Assembly (NCBI GenBank): GCA_938004015.1
Contig: CALKWU010000143.1
Span: 1 to 52,508 of the forward strand
DNA from: an uncultured Oceanobacillus sp.
Lineage (GTDB): Bacteria > Bacillota > Bacilli > Bacillales > Amphibacillaceae
Length of the DNA stretch: 52,508 bases
Reading direction: 5' to 3'
Positions 42,177 through 50,707 of the stretch are shown one piece after another (the first letter of the stretch is position 1; every line of letters starts with the position of its first letter). Made by a program: the position numbers and the translations under genes. The notes under the pieces are model-generated. The model was given only the letters and a program-made list of their open reading frames with translations, made no database searches and was not told where the DNA came from.

Positions 42177-42878
42177 TCAAACGGTATCAAGTGCGATTTC
42201 GACCATTTCATTGAACGTCGTTTGTCTTTCTTCCGCTGATGTTTCTTCTCCTGTAATGACATGGTCAGATACAGTGAGGATGGAAAGGGCTTGGCGTTCG
42301 TATTTTGCCGCCAACGTATACAGTGCGGTCGTTTCCATTTCCACTGCCAATACATTGTATGCCGCAAGCAGTGTGTTCACTTCCTCCGCGTTTTCCCGAT
42401 AAAACGTATCACTCGTGAACACATTTCCGACCCGGACAGGTAAACCTTTTGCAGTTGCTGTATCGTAAGCTTTTTTCAATAAATCGAAATCGGCGAGGGG
42501 AGAATAGAAAATATCCCCGAAAATCAATTTGTTTTGCTGTGAATCGGTGGAACCTCCCTGAGCGAGGATAATGTCCCTGACTTTCACATCCTTTTGCAAA
42601 GCCCCGCATGTTCCAACGCGAATGAGCTTCTTCACATCATATTCGTTGATCAATTCATTGACGTAGATGGAGATGGAAGGAACCCCCATTCCTGTTCCTT
42701 GAACGGAAATCCGTTTTCCTTTATAAGTTCCCGTATAGCCGAGCATGCCTCGAACTTCATTGTAAAGCTTCGCATCCTCCAAAAAATTTTCAGCAATATA
42801 TTTCGCGCGTAATGGGTCGCCAGGCAATAAAATCGTTTCGGCAATTTCACCTTTTTTTGCACCAATATGCACACTCAT
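42177..42878 (-). CDS. deoD: Purine nucleoside phosphorylase DeoD
   Basis: 233 aa, ATG 42878 with AAGGAGGAAT upstream. Hexameric-type PNP: N-terminal MSVHIGAKKGEIAETILLPG (phosphate loop with His/Gly), GTGMGVPSISIYVNELI, VEMETTALYTLA for nucleoside binding and SDHVITGE with catalytic Asp. Splits purine nucleosides for salvage. Divergent from ptsH. Confidence 0.96.
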   Translation of the reverse strand: MSVHIGAKKGEIAETILLPGDPLRAKYIAENFLEDAKLYNEVRGMLGYTGTYKGKRISVQGTGMGVPSISIYVNELINEYDVKKLIRVGTCGALQKDVKVRDIILAQGGSTDSQQNKLIFGDIFYSPLADFDLLKKAYDTATAKGLPVRVGNVFTSDTFYRENAEEVNTLLAAYNVLAVEMETTALYTLAAKYERQALSILTVSDHVITGEETSAEERQTTFNEMVEIALDTV

Positions 42879-43076
42879 GCCTATTCCTCCTTGAATAATC
42901 TTATTAACGTAAACGTATCATAATGGTAATCAATTGACAAATCTCAACAAAAAAGTCATAATTAACATGTTTTATTATGTTTTTAGTTTAAAAATGAGGG
43001 GTAATTGTTTATAATAGGTTTAAGGAAAACAGTACATCCTAAATTCATGTTTAATAGATAGAAGGGAAGAGATAAA

Positions 43077-43340
43077 ATGAAATCAAAAACATTTACAATC
43101 ACTGCAGATTCAGGAGTACATGCACGTCCTGCGACATTATTGGTGAATAAGGCTGGACAATACAACTCGGATATACAAATCGGCTATAAAGACAAAAAGG
43201 TGAATTTGAAATCCATCATGGGTGTCATGTCCCTCGGTATTCCAAAAGGAGCGGAAATCGAAATCACTGCAGAAGGTGATGATGCTGACGAAGCTCTTGA
43301 GGGAATCACAGCTGTCATTAAAGAACATTTAGGGGAATGA
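43077..43340 (+). CDS. ptsH: Phosphocarrier protein HPr
   Basis: 87 aa, ATG 43077 with AAGGGAAGAG upstream. It has His15 in GVHARPAT (PEP-dependent sugar uptake) and Ser46 in LKSIMGVMSL (HPr kinase target, CcpA partner), so it is HPr rather than Crh, which lacks His15. It is not followed by ptsI: the next gene is on the other strand and a terminator closes the unit. A TATAAT lies near 43010. Confidence 0.9.
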   Translation: MKSKTFTITADSGVHARPATLLVNKAGQYNSDIQIGYKDKKVNLKSIMGVMSLGIPKGAEIEITAEGDDADEALEGITAVIKEHLGE

Positions 43341-43350
43341 TTGAAGATTG

Positions 43351-43386
43351 AAAAGGAAGCAGGAGGAATCTCCTTAGCTTCCTTTT
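43351..43386. terminator. Bidirectional terminator ptsH/kapB
   Basis: AAAAGGAAGC (43351-43360) pairs with GCTTCCTTTT (43377-43386) with an inner AGGAG/CTCCT. It overlaps the end of kapB on the minus strand. Confidence 0.8.
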
Positions 43387-43772
43387 AATATTTTGGTATA
43401 AACTTCTTCTTCCAACCGACGAAGCGTTTGTAAAGCAAGTCGATTGTAAGGGGTGTCTTTTTCCTCCAATTTGTTCCGGTATGTTTCAATCGCTTGCTTC
43501 AATGATTCTTTATATTCAGGGATTTCCCCTTCATAAGGATGTACGGCAGCTTTTTTCACGTTCATTTTTTCGTGATGGCTCAACGCTTTCCTTTCGTGGA
43601 AAAAGACATTTTCGGTTTTATCCAAATTATGGAGGTCGCCTTGCATCGGATGCTTCGCTACCGCCAACACTTCCACTAAAAACCTGTCGCCACGGTCTTC
43701 AATGACTTTCCCGTAATATGTACCGGAGTGATAATGTGCTTTGACGACATTTCCTACATCAACCTTTTTCAT
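43374..43772 (-). CDS. kapB: KapB, kinase-associated sporulation protein
   Basis: 132 aa, ATG 43772 with GGGAGGG upstream. Features of KapB: KVDVGNVVKAHYHSGTYYGKVIE, AKHPMQGDLH, VFFHERKAL and PYEGEIPEYKESL. In B. subtilis it is needed for KinB to feed the sporulation phosphorelay. No kinB is adjacent here, though patB, its neighbour there, lies 2.2 kb away. Confidence 0.9.
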   Translation of the reverse strand: MKKVDVGNVVKAHYHSGTYYGKVIEDRGDRFLVEVLAVAKHPMQGDLHNLDKTENVFFHERKALSHHEKMNVKKAAVHPYEGEIPEYKESLKQAIETYRNKLEEKDTPYNRLALQTLRRLEEEVYTKILKGS

Positions 43773-43836
43773 GTTTCAGCCCTCCCACCATCTATTGTGC
43801 CAAATTTTCAAACGATTTGCGAACAAAACTTCTTCA

Positions 43837-43866
43837 TTGTTGTTGAAAAACGATATTTGTTATACT
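43837..43866 (+). promoter_or_regulatory. Promoter of the small membrane protein gene
   Basis: -35 TTGTTG (43837-43842), 18-bp spacer, -10 TATACT (43861-43866), 23 bases before ATG 43889. Confidence 0.5.
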
Positions 43867-43888
43867 AAGTGACGAAGGATGTGAGAAT

Positions 43889-44092
43889 ATGATTTTCATG
43901 CCATTTTTGTACTTCCCTGAAGATAAATCAGAATATATTCCGGGAATGATTTCCTTGATCATTTTCATGACTGCGGCAGTCATCATTTTTTATTTCATCA
44001 TTAAGAAGTCACGGAAAGATGAAGAGGAATTTGAGGAAAAGTACAAAGATCTGATTCAAGAAATAGAAGAGGAAACAAAAGAGGAGAAATGA
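43889..44092 (+). CDS. Small single-span membrane protein of unknown function
   Basis: 67 aa, ATG 43889 (ATG 43898 also possible). One membrane helix (about 20-39, MISLIIFMTAAVIIFYFII), then a charged, Glu/Lys-rich cytosolic helix (KKSRKDEEEFEEKYKDLI). No family recognised. It ends 69 bases before sodC and may be co-transcribed with it. Confidence 0.6.
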   Translation: MIFMPFLYFPEDKSEYIPGMISLIIFMTAAVIIFYFIIKKSRKDEEEFEEKYKDLIQEIEEETKEEK

Positions 44093-44160
44093 TTGCCGAT
44101 GTTTAAAACAAGTGCTTCTTTGGGATACTGACTGATAGTATTCCAAAAGGAGCGAGTGTG

Positions 44161-44688
44161 ATGCGCTTTATCATTTGTCTGATCGTTATCCTGCTTGTTG
44201 CTTGTACCTCGGGGACAGATGACTCAAAAAAAGAAGTCGATATGTTGAACGCCGCGGGGGATAAACTCGGTACAGCAACATTGACAGAAGAAGCCGAGGG
44301 GGTGAAAGTCGAACTTAAACTTGAAGGACTTCCTCCCGGTTGGCATGCGATTCATGTCCATGAATTTGCCGAATGTGAACCCCCGGATTTTGCCAGTGCA
44401 GGGAACCATTTCAATCCGGATAATAAACAACACGGCTTAATGAATCCGGATGGCCCGCATGCCGGTGATTTACCGAATATCGAAGCCGATCAAGATGGAA
44501 AAGTCGAGGTGGAACTCCAGCTTCCAGAAGCGACGTTGATGGACGGAAAAAATTCATTGTTGCAGCAAGGAGGCACATCGCTCGTCATCCATGACGGCCC
44601 GGATGATGGTTACAGTCAACCAGCAGGAAATGCCGGTGAACGCATCGCTTGCGGAACGATAACAAATGAAGAAGATGATGAACAATAA
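44161..44688 (+). CDS. sodC: Cu/Zn superoxide dismutase lipoprotein
   Basis: 175 aa, ATG 44161 with AAAGGAG upstream. Lipobox LLVAC with Cys15. The SOD domain shows the HVHE copper site, GNHFNP bridging His, HGLMNPDGPHAGD zinc ligands, and VIHDGPDDG for the last copper His, plus the disulfide cysteines (AECEP and IACGT). All metal ligands appear present, so it is probably active, unlike some Bacillus YojM-type proteins. It protects the outer face of the membrane from superoxide. Confidence 0.92.
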   Translation: MRFIICLIVILLVACTSGTDDSKKEVDMLNAAGDKLGTATLTEEAEGVKVELKLEGLPPGWHAIHVHEFAECEPPDFASAGNHFNPDNKQHGLMNPDGPHAGDLPNIEADQDGKVEVELQLPEATLMDGKNSLLQQGGTSLVIHDGPDDGYSQPAGNAGERIACGTITNEEDDEQ

Positions 44689-44875
44689 AATATTGTGAAG
44701 TAGAAAAAGTTATTACTTAATGTAAAGAATAGTTAAACACGAATATTAGCAATTTATACGCATCGTATGACGCAGGGGGGGAACATCCGCTGCGTTTTTC
44801 TATGCTGAAAAGTTCAGTTGAAGAGAACAAAACTAGAAAAACATCTAACGGAATATGAAACATTTTCTTTTATAA

Positions 44876-44919
44876 GTATATATTAATGTATATACAACAT
44901 GAAAGGATTGTGATATAAT
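44876..44919 (+). promoter_or_regulatory. mazEF promoter with palindromic operator
   Basis: -35 TATACA (44891-44896), 17-bp spacer, extended -10 TGATATAAT (44911-44919). The -35 lies in the inverted repeat GTATATA (44876-44882)/TATATAC (44889-44895), a likely site for autorepression by the MazE-MazF complex. Confidence 0.55.
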
Positions 44920-44950
44920 GGAATCAGGATGGCGAAAGGAGTTGTTGCGA

Positions 44951-45187
44951 ATGACTACAACGATTCGATCTTGGGGGAACAGTTTAGGTGTTCGAATTCC
45001 GAAAAGGATTGCAGACAATTTGTCATTCAGTGATGGTACGAAGGTGAATATTGTCCAACAAGGTGACAAAATAATTATAGAACGGGCAAAGAAAAAGCCG
45101 ACACTTGATGATTTATTGGCTAAATGTGTGGGCGAAAACCCCCACCCGGAATATTTCAGTGAACCAATGGGAAGGGAAGAAATTTGA
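44951..45187 (+). CDS. mazE: MazE-like antitoxin (AbrB/SpoVT fold)
   Basis: 78 aa. ATG 44951 has AAAGGAG about 8 bases upstream. An ATG at 44918 lies inside the -10 box and cannot be used from that promoter. N-terminal swapped-hairpin DNA-binding domain TTIRSWGNSLGVRIPKRIAD, of the E. coli MazE type rather than the B. subtilis EndoAI type; the C-terminal tail (KKPTLDDLLAKCV, ENPHPEYF) should wrap and block the toxin. The toxin frame starts right at its stop. Confidence 0.88.
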   Translation: MTTTIRSWGNSLGVRIPKRIADNLSFSDGTKVNIVQQGDKIIIERAKKKPTLDDLLAKCVGENPHPEYFSEPMGREEI

Positions 45188-45189
45188 CG

Positions 45190-45576
45190 ATGCCTGAACG
45201 GGACAATATAGGAGATAAAAAACAAATTGAAATACCGGACAGAGGGGATTTTGTTTACTTGAACTTCGACCCGAAAGCAGGTACGAAACAAGCGGGTAGG
45301 AGGCCCGCTATCGTTTTATCGCCTAAAAAGTTTAACTTGGTGACTGGTTACGCTTCTGTTTGTCCAATAAGCACGACCGAACGGGAATGGGGCTTCCACA
45401 TACCCATTCCTGATGGTTTGGTTGTCAAAGGCGTCATTATCGGCGACCAAGTGAAAAACTTGGATTGGAAAAAAAGAAAGGCACAAATAGTGGGTCAAGC
45501 GCCAGCTGAACTAGTAAATGAAACGATTGAAGTAGTGCATACTTATTTATACGTGGAAGAAGACGATGAACAATAA
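45190..45576 (+). CDS. mazF: MazF/PemK-like mRNA interferase toxin
   Basis: 128 aa from ATG 45190 (GGGAAGGGAAG upstream; TTG 45184 would overlap the antitoxin stop). MazF core: IPDRGDFVYLNFDPKAGTKQ, catalytic-type Arg in RRPAIVLSP, Thr in CPISTTE, and DQVKNLDW. An N-terminal extension of about 18 aa precedes the usual start. It should cleave RNA at short specific sites; the site cannot be told from sequence. Confidence 0.88.
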   Translation: MPERDNIGDKKQIEIPDRGDFVYLNFDPKAGTKQAGRRPAIVLSPKKFNLVTGYASVCPISTTEREWGFHIPIPDGLVVKGVIIGDQVKNLDWKKRKAQIVGQAPAELVNETIEVVHTYLYVEEDDEQ

Positions 45577-45609
45577 AAACAAGCGCCGCTCAGTTGGACG
45601 CTTGTTTTT
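45575..45609. terminator. Bidirectional terminator mazF/patB
   Basis: AAAAACAAGCG (45575-45585) pairs with CGCTTGTTTTT (45599-45609). It also covers the 3' end of patB. Confidence 0.85.
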
Positions 45610-46783
45610 CAATTCGTCGGCTTTTTACAGCTTCGATGATCCGCGCGACGGCTTCTTCCAACGTTTCACGCGGGCAACCGATATTCATCCGCATGAATTG
45701 TTCCCCCTCCGGCCCGTAATCGGTTCCTTTGTTCAATCCGACTTTCGCTTCCTTCACGAAAAACTTGCGGATGTCCGATGTGTTCATTTCGAGTCCACTA
45801 CAATCAATCCACAACAGATACGTCCCTTCCGTATCGACAACCTTCAATTCCGGTGCATGTTTTGCAAAACTTTCTTTCACAAAACGGTAGTGGCTTTCTA
45901 TCAGTTCCATCAGTTCATCGACCCAAGCAGCACCGTATGTATAGGCTGCTTCCAAAGCGATTTGTCCCATCGTGTTCAAGCTGTTGTGGAATCCGGCTTT
46001 TTTGAAAAATTTATCCAGTTGTTTCTTCTTTTCCGGGTCTGCCGTCAAACAGTAGGATGCATTTAAACCTGGAATATTGAATGTCTTCGATGGAGCCATG
46101 AGCGTGGTCGTTTGCTTTGCGACTTCTTCGGACAGGGATGCAATCGGAATATGCTTGTTTTCAGGAAAAACGAGATCCCCATGGATTTCATCGGAAATAA
46201 TGACGACATCGTGTTTTAAGCAGAGCCTTGCCATTTCTGTCAATTCTTCTCTTTTCCACACCCGGCCGACAGGGTTATGGGGCGAACAAAGGATGAACGC
46301 TTTAACTTCTTTGAGCTTTTCTTCAAAGTCGGCAAAGTCGATTGTATAATAGTTATTTTCATAGATAAGCTGATTTTTCACGATTTTTCTGTCATGAATT
46401 TTTATGCTGTCATAAAAAGGTGTATAAACCGGTGTTTGGATCAAAATGCCGTCCCCACGTTCAGTGAACGCTTGGATGGCCATATTCAAAGATGTGATGA
46501 CCCCGTTGGAAAAGGTGAGCCACTCCGGTTTGATCGACCATTGATGACGATTTTCCATCCATTTTACAATTGCACGTTTGACACCTGAATCCACATATGT
46601 ATAACCGTAAATGCCATGTTCCGCACGTTTCATCAGCACCTCGTTCACTTCTTTCGGTGCTCGGAAATCCATATCGGCAACCCACATCGGGATGACATCT
46701 TTGGAGCCGAATAATGTTTCCGCATAATCCCATTTCACCGAATTTGTACCGTTACGATCGATCACTTCATCAAAGTTACCCAT
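45590..46783 (-). CDS. patB: PatB/MalY-type cystathionine beta-lyase
   Basis: 397-aa PLP enzyme of aminotransferase class I fold (MalY/PatB group), ATG 46783 with GGGAGGGAATG upstream. PLP-binding Lys233 in APSKTFNIPGL, substrate pocket WVADMDF at 34-40, SPHNPVGRVW and SDEIHGDLV. It splits C-S bonds of cystathionine or cysteine conjugates. In B. subtilis patB neighbours kinB/kapB, as roughly here. Confidence 0.94.
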   Translation of the reverse strand: MGNFDEVIDRNGTNSVKWDYAETLFGSKDVIPMWVADMDFRAPKEVNEVLMKRAEHGIYGYTYVDSGVKRAIVKWMENRHQWSIKPEWLTFSNGVITSLNMAIQAFTERGDGILIQTPVYTPFYDSIKIHDRKIVKNQLIYENNYYTIDFADFEEKLKEVKAFILCSPHNPVGRVWKREELTEMARLCLKHDVVIISDEIHGDLVFPENKHIPIASLSEEVAKQTTTLMAPSKTFNIPGLNASYCLTADPEKKKQLDKFFKKAGFHNSLNTMGQIALEAAYTYGAAWVDELMELIESHYRFVKESFAKHAPELKVVDTEGTYLLWIDCSGLEMNTSDIRKFFVKEAKVGLNKGTDYGPEGEQFMRMNIGCPRETLEEAVARIIEAVKSRRIEKQASN

Positions 46784-46989
46784 ATCATTCCCTCCCTAAC
46801 TTCATTCATTATAACAAAATTCACTATCATCTTATAATGCGAATGATTTATGTTACATTAGATACAAGATGGACGCAAAAAAAAAGCAAAGCGATGAACG
46901 CTCTGCTCACAGGGGGAATACGAGAAAGTCTTACGGTTATAGTATTACCCAGTATATGAAAATATAAACATCGTTTTTAAATTTTTTCG

Positions 46990-47017
46990 GGAACAAAATG
47001 AGAAGAAACTACGTTAC
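46990..47017 (+). promoter_or_regulatory. ECF-type promoter upstream of the sigma gene
   Basis: -35 GGAAC (46990-46994), 17-bp spacer, -10 CGTTAC (47012-47017). This is the pattern of SigW/SigX/SigM-type promoters and suggests that the sigma factor activates its own gene. Confidence 0.75.
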
Positions 47018-47049
47018 ATAGCTGAAGGGAAGTCGAAAGGGGGAAGCCG

Positions 47050-47616
47050 ATGGCGGAGAAAGAATTCATCAACCGAGCGAAATTGAATGACGATTTCGCT
47101 TTTGAGCAATTGGTGCATCTGTATAAACCGTATGTCGAAAAGTTGGCCTTTCAATTCGGGATGCGTCCGGATTCGATTCCTGACGTTGTTCAGGACACCT
47201 TCATAAAAATCCATCAAAACATCCGGCAATTTGAGCGGGGAAAATTTTCCACTTGGGTCTATCAAATTACGCTGAACACCGTTCGGGATCATTATCGGAA
47301 GAAACAAAGGGAATGGCGGATTTTCCAAAGAGCGGCAGAGGAAGAAAGACTTTGGCTTCCAGATAATTTCCGTTTTTCCCATGAGAATCATGACCTCCTG
47401 CATAAAGCTGTGAAAAAATTAGATGAAAAGTACCGGATTCCAATCATCCTGTTTTATTTCCATGATCGGAGTTATGAAGAAATCGGCATCATCATGAATA
47501 TCAAACTTTCCACCGTGAAGACGAGGATGTATCGAGGCAGGGAAAGATTGAAGGTGATTTATGAAAAATTGGAGCGGAAGGAGGCGGAAGCTGATGGACG
47601 ACAAACGTTTGGATGA
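47050..47616 (+). CDS. ECF RNA polymerase sigma factor
   Basis: 188 aa, ATG 47050 with AAAGGGGG upstream. Region 2 (about 15-85): AFEQLVHLYKPYVEKLAFQF, DVVQDTFIKIHQNIRQF, FSTWVYQITLNTVRDHYRK. Region 4 (about 115-170): LDEKYRIPIILFYFHDRSYEEIGIIM and LSTVKTRMYRGRERLK. Resembles B. subtilis SigX/SigM/SigY group; I do not assign a name. Overlaps the next gene by 23 bases, as sigma/anti-sigma pairs do. Confidence 0.92.
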   Translation: MAEKEFINRAKLNDDFAFEQLVHLYKPYVEKLAFQFGMRPDSIPDVVQDTFIKIHQNIRQFERGKFSTWVYQITLNTVRDHYRKKQREWRIFQRAAEEERLWLPDNFRFSHENHDLLHKAVKKLDEKYRIPIILFYFHDRSYEEIGIIMNIKLSTVKTRMYRGRERLKVIYEKLERKEAEADGRQTFG

Positions 47617-49156
47617 ATTGCTCCACGGTTTGAAACAAGACTACAAACGGTTGCCGGAATTCACAAAAAGTGTGGAACCGGATACACCCCATCGAGATGA
47701 TGGAAAAAGGTGGAAGCGTGGGAGGTTCTTTTCTTATGCAGCTATGGTCGCCGGGGTTTTTCTGTTTCTTGTTTTGGCGGTGACAGCAATTGATGGGGAA
47801 CAGGATTCAAGCTATTCCAAAGCTTATCTGACAGATTTTTTTGAAGAGAAGAAAGAAGAATTACGGGCAAAACTTGGTCTGGAGTCCATTGATGCGTTCT
47901 GGGCGACGGAACAAGCGCAAGCATATATCGACCACTTGCCGGAACAGACACGTAGGGAAGATATCGAACTGGTGATGAAGGAAATTGAACGCTCATTTTC
48001 CACGCCGGCCGACATCATCCAAGCGATGAATTCCGGAGAAATGGAGAAGTCTTGGCAAAATTTCGCCATCCTTTTCCAACAGGCGGCACTACTCTCTTCT
48101 TCATTGGATAGCCATTTGTCTGATTTGAAAGTGAAATATCAACTGAATCGGAAAGAACAGTTGAATCTATATGAAAACCAATATGAATACGATGGCCCAT
48201 TGGAGTTGGTGGAATTTTTACAAGGAATCCATAATGAAGGATTTCATATCATCAGGACAAATTTCAGGTCCGGCTCCGAATTCCAAGTGAAGCCGAATTA
48301 TCAATACTTTGTCGAGAAAATCGAGGATTGGGAAGGATATGAAGGTCTGGCGACATATTTGATCTTCACCGAAGAGAAATTTGATATCCACTATTCAGGG
48401 ATGGATAATCGACACGGCATCGATTGGTTTGATTTCGATGATGTTTTATTAGAACTGGAAGCGATCTACAACAATTATCCGGAAGCAAGGATTTTTCTCT
48501 TCGAAGATTTGAATATGTCCGCCGCCCCTTCTGCTCAAAGCTACTTGCTGGATTACGTCAGGGGGGCGACCTATACAGGAAATTGGGATCATGTTAAGGA
48601 CCGATTACGGGAAGATTTGTATGCCTTCGTGGAAAATCATCCGAACTCGATTTATACGCCGATTATAGAGGAAGCGATTGCGCTCTATGAAGAAAATGAT
48701 TGGGAACCATATTCCTTGAACGAATTGCTATACGATCTGCCGGATGTTCTGTATACTTTTCTCAACGACGATCTGGAAAATGAAGGTCATGTCATTCATC
48801 TGACACAATGGCCGATTTATGGCGGTGGCATGGATTTATATAATCTTTACCGAGAATCAAAGGATATATCGTTGATTCGAGAGAGCTTTTCTTTTCATTA
48901 TTTGTCTTTGTTCATGTATGCATCAAGAGTGGATCAAGAACTTTATCAGGAGATGGCGGATGAAAGACTGGGTATTATGGACATTGATTGGGTTCAAGTT
49001 TATGAAGAGTCGGTCCGCATATATGAAAAACAAGTGGATTTGGAAACGATGGAATATACCTTCGTTACAGAAGATGGAGATCCGACTGCATGGGTCGAAC
49101 TGACCGTTGATGAAGAGGGCTGGAAAGTGACAGATTTGGAGCAATATATGGAGTGA
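47594..49156 (+). CDS. Single-span membrane protein with large ectodomain, probable anti-sigma factor
   Basis: 520 aa from ATG 47594 (GGAAGGAGGCGGAAG upstream), inside the end of the sigma gene. A short cytosolic part (1-44, DDKRLDELLHGLKQDYKRLPEFTKSVEP) with no HxxxCxxC zinc motif, one membrane helix (about 46-66), then about 450 residues outside. The ectodomain is acidic, Trp/Tyr-rich and ends TAWVELTVDEEGWKVTDLE, the sort of strand pair seen in NTF2-like or lipocalin-like domains. I recognise no family. Role as anti-sigma is inferred from overlap and topology; RsiX of B. subtilis is about 368 aa. Confidence 0.7.
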   Translation: MDDKRLDELLHGLKQDYKRLPEFTKSVEPDTPHRDDGKRWKRGRFFSYAAMVAGVFLFLVLAVTAIDGEQDSSYSKAYLTDFFEEKKEELRAKLGLESIDAFWATEQAQAYIDHLPEQTRREDIELVMKEIERSFSTPADIIQAMNSGEMEKSWQNFAILFQQAALLSSSLDSHLSDLKVKYQLNRKEQLNLYENQYEYDGPLELVEFLQGIHNEGFHIIRTNFRSGSEFQVKPNYQYFVEKIEDWEGYEGLATYLIFTEEKFDIHYSGMDNRHGIDWFDFDDVLLELEAIYNNYPEARIFLFEDLNMSAAPSAQSYLLDYVRGATYTGNWDHVKDRLREDLYAFVENHPNSIYTPIIEEAIALYEENDWEPYSLNELLYDLPDVLYTFLNDDLENEGHVIHLTQWPIYGGGMDLYNLYRESKDISLIRESFSFHYLSLFMYASRVDQELYQEMADERLGIMDIDWVQVYEESVRIYEKQVDLETMEYTFVTEDGDPTAWVELTVDEEGWKVTDLEQYME

Positions 49157-49165
49157 TCGTATAAG

Positions 49166-49197
49166 AAAAGAGGCTGGAAATGTTCCGAGCCTCTTTT
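49166..49197. terminator. Bidirectional terminator of the sigma operon and pgi
   Basis: AAAAGAGGCT (49166-49175) pairs with AGCCTCTTTT (49188-49197) around a 12-nt loop, between convergent genes. Confidence 0.88.
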
Positions 49198-49206
49198 ATC
49201 TTGATA

Positions 49207-50553
49207 TTACAATCGTTTTTCCAACTCCGCTTTTTCTTCTTCAAATCCAGGTTTGCCGAGGAGGGCGAACATGTTTTTCTTGTAAGCTTCCACCCCTGGT
49301 TGGTCGAATGGATTCACACCGAGCAAGTAGCCGCTGATGGCACAAGCTTTTTCAAAGAAATAGACGAGATAACCGAACATGTACGGGTCGATTCGCGGAA
49401 TTTCCACGATCAAATTCGGCACATCCCCATCGGTGTGGGCGAGCATCGTCCCTTGGAAGGCTTTTTCATTGATTTCGTGGATCGATTTTCCGGCTAAATA
49501 GTTCAACCCATCCGCATCGTTTTCTTCCGCTTCCAAAACCAAATCTTTTCGTGATTCGTGGACATGAAGGACGGTTTCAAAAATATTCCTTCTGCCTTCT
49601 TGAATATATTGACCGAGCGAATGGAGGTCGGTCGTGAAATTGGCGGATGAAGGGTAGATGCCCTTCAAATCTTTACCTTCACTTTCGCCGAATAGTTGTT
49701 TCCACCATTCAGCGAAATATTGCAGGCTCGGATCATAATTGATGAGAAGCTCGGTCACTTTTCCTTTATTGTATAAAATGTTCCGGATCGCTGCGTATTG
49801 ATAGCTCGGATTTTCTTTCAAGTTCGGTGTCCGCAAGTCTTCCATCGCTTGTTTAGCACCATTCATGATGTCATCGATATTGACCCCGCTGACGGCAATC
49901 GGCAAGAGCCCGACCGCTGTCAATACAGAATAACGTCCGCCGACATCATCCGGAATGACGAATGTTTCGTATCCCGCTTCATCAGCAACACTTTTCAAAG
50001 CGCCTTTTTCTCTGTCTGTCGTGGCGAAGATCCGCTCTTTCGCTTCTTCTTTTCCATATTTTTCTTCCAAATATTTTTTGAAAATACGGAAGGCGATTGC
50101 CGGTTCGGTCGTCGTTCCGCTTTTGGAAATGACATTGATAGAAAAATCTTTGTCTTTTAGGAGATCGAATAATTCAGCAGTATAAGTAGCACCGAGATGG
50201 TTTCCGACAAAAATGATTTGTGGTGCATTTCTCTCTTCCTTGGAAAGCAAGTTTTGGAAGGAGTGGTTCAACATTTCTATCGCTGCACGGGCGCCAAGAT
50301 AAGATCCGCCGATGCCGATGACGAGTAGAATATCGGAATGGTTGCGGATTTTTTCGGCTGCTTGTTTGATTCTCGCATATTCCTCTTGATCGAAGTTTGC
50401 CGGCAAGTCCACCCAGCCGAGGAAGTCACTTCCTGCACCCGTTTTTTCGTGGACGAGTTCATGGGCCTTTTCGACAAAGGGTTGCATTTTTTCCAATTCA
50501 TCTTCACTGAAAAATTTCAATGCTTTATCATAAGTCAACGTAACTTTTGCCAT
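49207..50553 (-). CDS. pgi: Glucose-6-phosphate isomerase
   Basis: 448 aa, ATG 50553 with AAAGGAGTG upstream. SIS-domain enzyme: GIGGSYLGARAAIEML for phosphate binding, VISKSGTTTEPAIAFR, and the C-terminal GVNPFDQPGVEAYKK with catalytic residues. Links glycolysis and the pentose phosphate path. Normal length for Bacillus Pgi (about 450). Confidence 0.98.
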   Translation of the reverse strand: MAKVTLTYDKALKFFSEDELEKMQPFVEKAHELVHEKTGAGSDFLGWVDLPANFDQEEYARIKQAAEKIRNHSDILLVIGIGGSYLGARAAIEMLNHSFQNLLSKEERNAPQIIFVGNHLGATYTAELFDLLKDKDFSINVISKSGTTTEPAIAFRIFKKYLEEKYGKEEAKERIFATTDREKGALKSVADEAGYETFVIPDDVGGRYSVLTAVGLLPIAVSGVNIDDIMNGAKQAMEDLRTPNLKENPSYQYAAIRNILYNKGKVTELLINYDPSLQYFAEWWKQLFGESEGKDLKGIYPSSANFTTDLHSLGQYIQEGRRNIFETVLHVHESRKDLVLEAEENDADGLNYLAGKSIHEINEKAFQGTMLAHTDGDVPNLIVEIPRIDPYMFGYLVYFFEKACAISGYLLGVNPFDQPGVEAYKKNMFALLGKPGFEEEKAELEKRL

Positions 50554-50680
50554 AAGGACACTCCTTTAACGTGAATGTTGTCACATTAACTGTAAGGGAT
50601 TTGGATTCGGAAATCAAGGAAGAGTTTGGAGCCGGAATGATTATTTAAAAGAAATTCGACAAATTTTCCTCATTGGATAA

Positions 50681-50705
50681 AAGAAAAAGACCAGATGACC
50701 TGGTC
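50681..50705 (-). terminator. Terminator of the thioredoxin-like gene
   Basis: Minus strand: GACCAG (50705-50700), loop GTCAT, CTGGTC (50694-50689), then TTTTTCTT. Confidence 0.85.
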
Positions 50706-50707
50706 AA

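Noticed and set aside
42900..42925. Catabolite-response-like sequence upstream of deoD
   Set aside because: GTAAACGTATCA resembles part of a cre site but is one base short with several mismatches.
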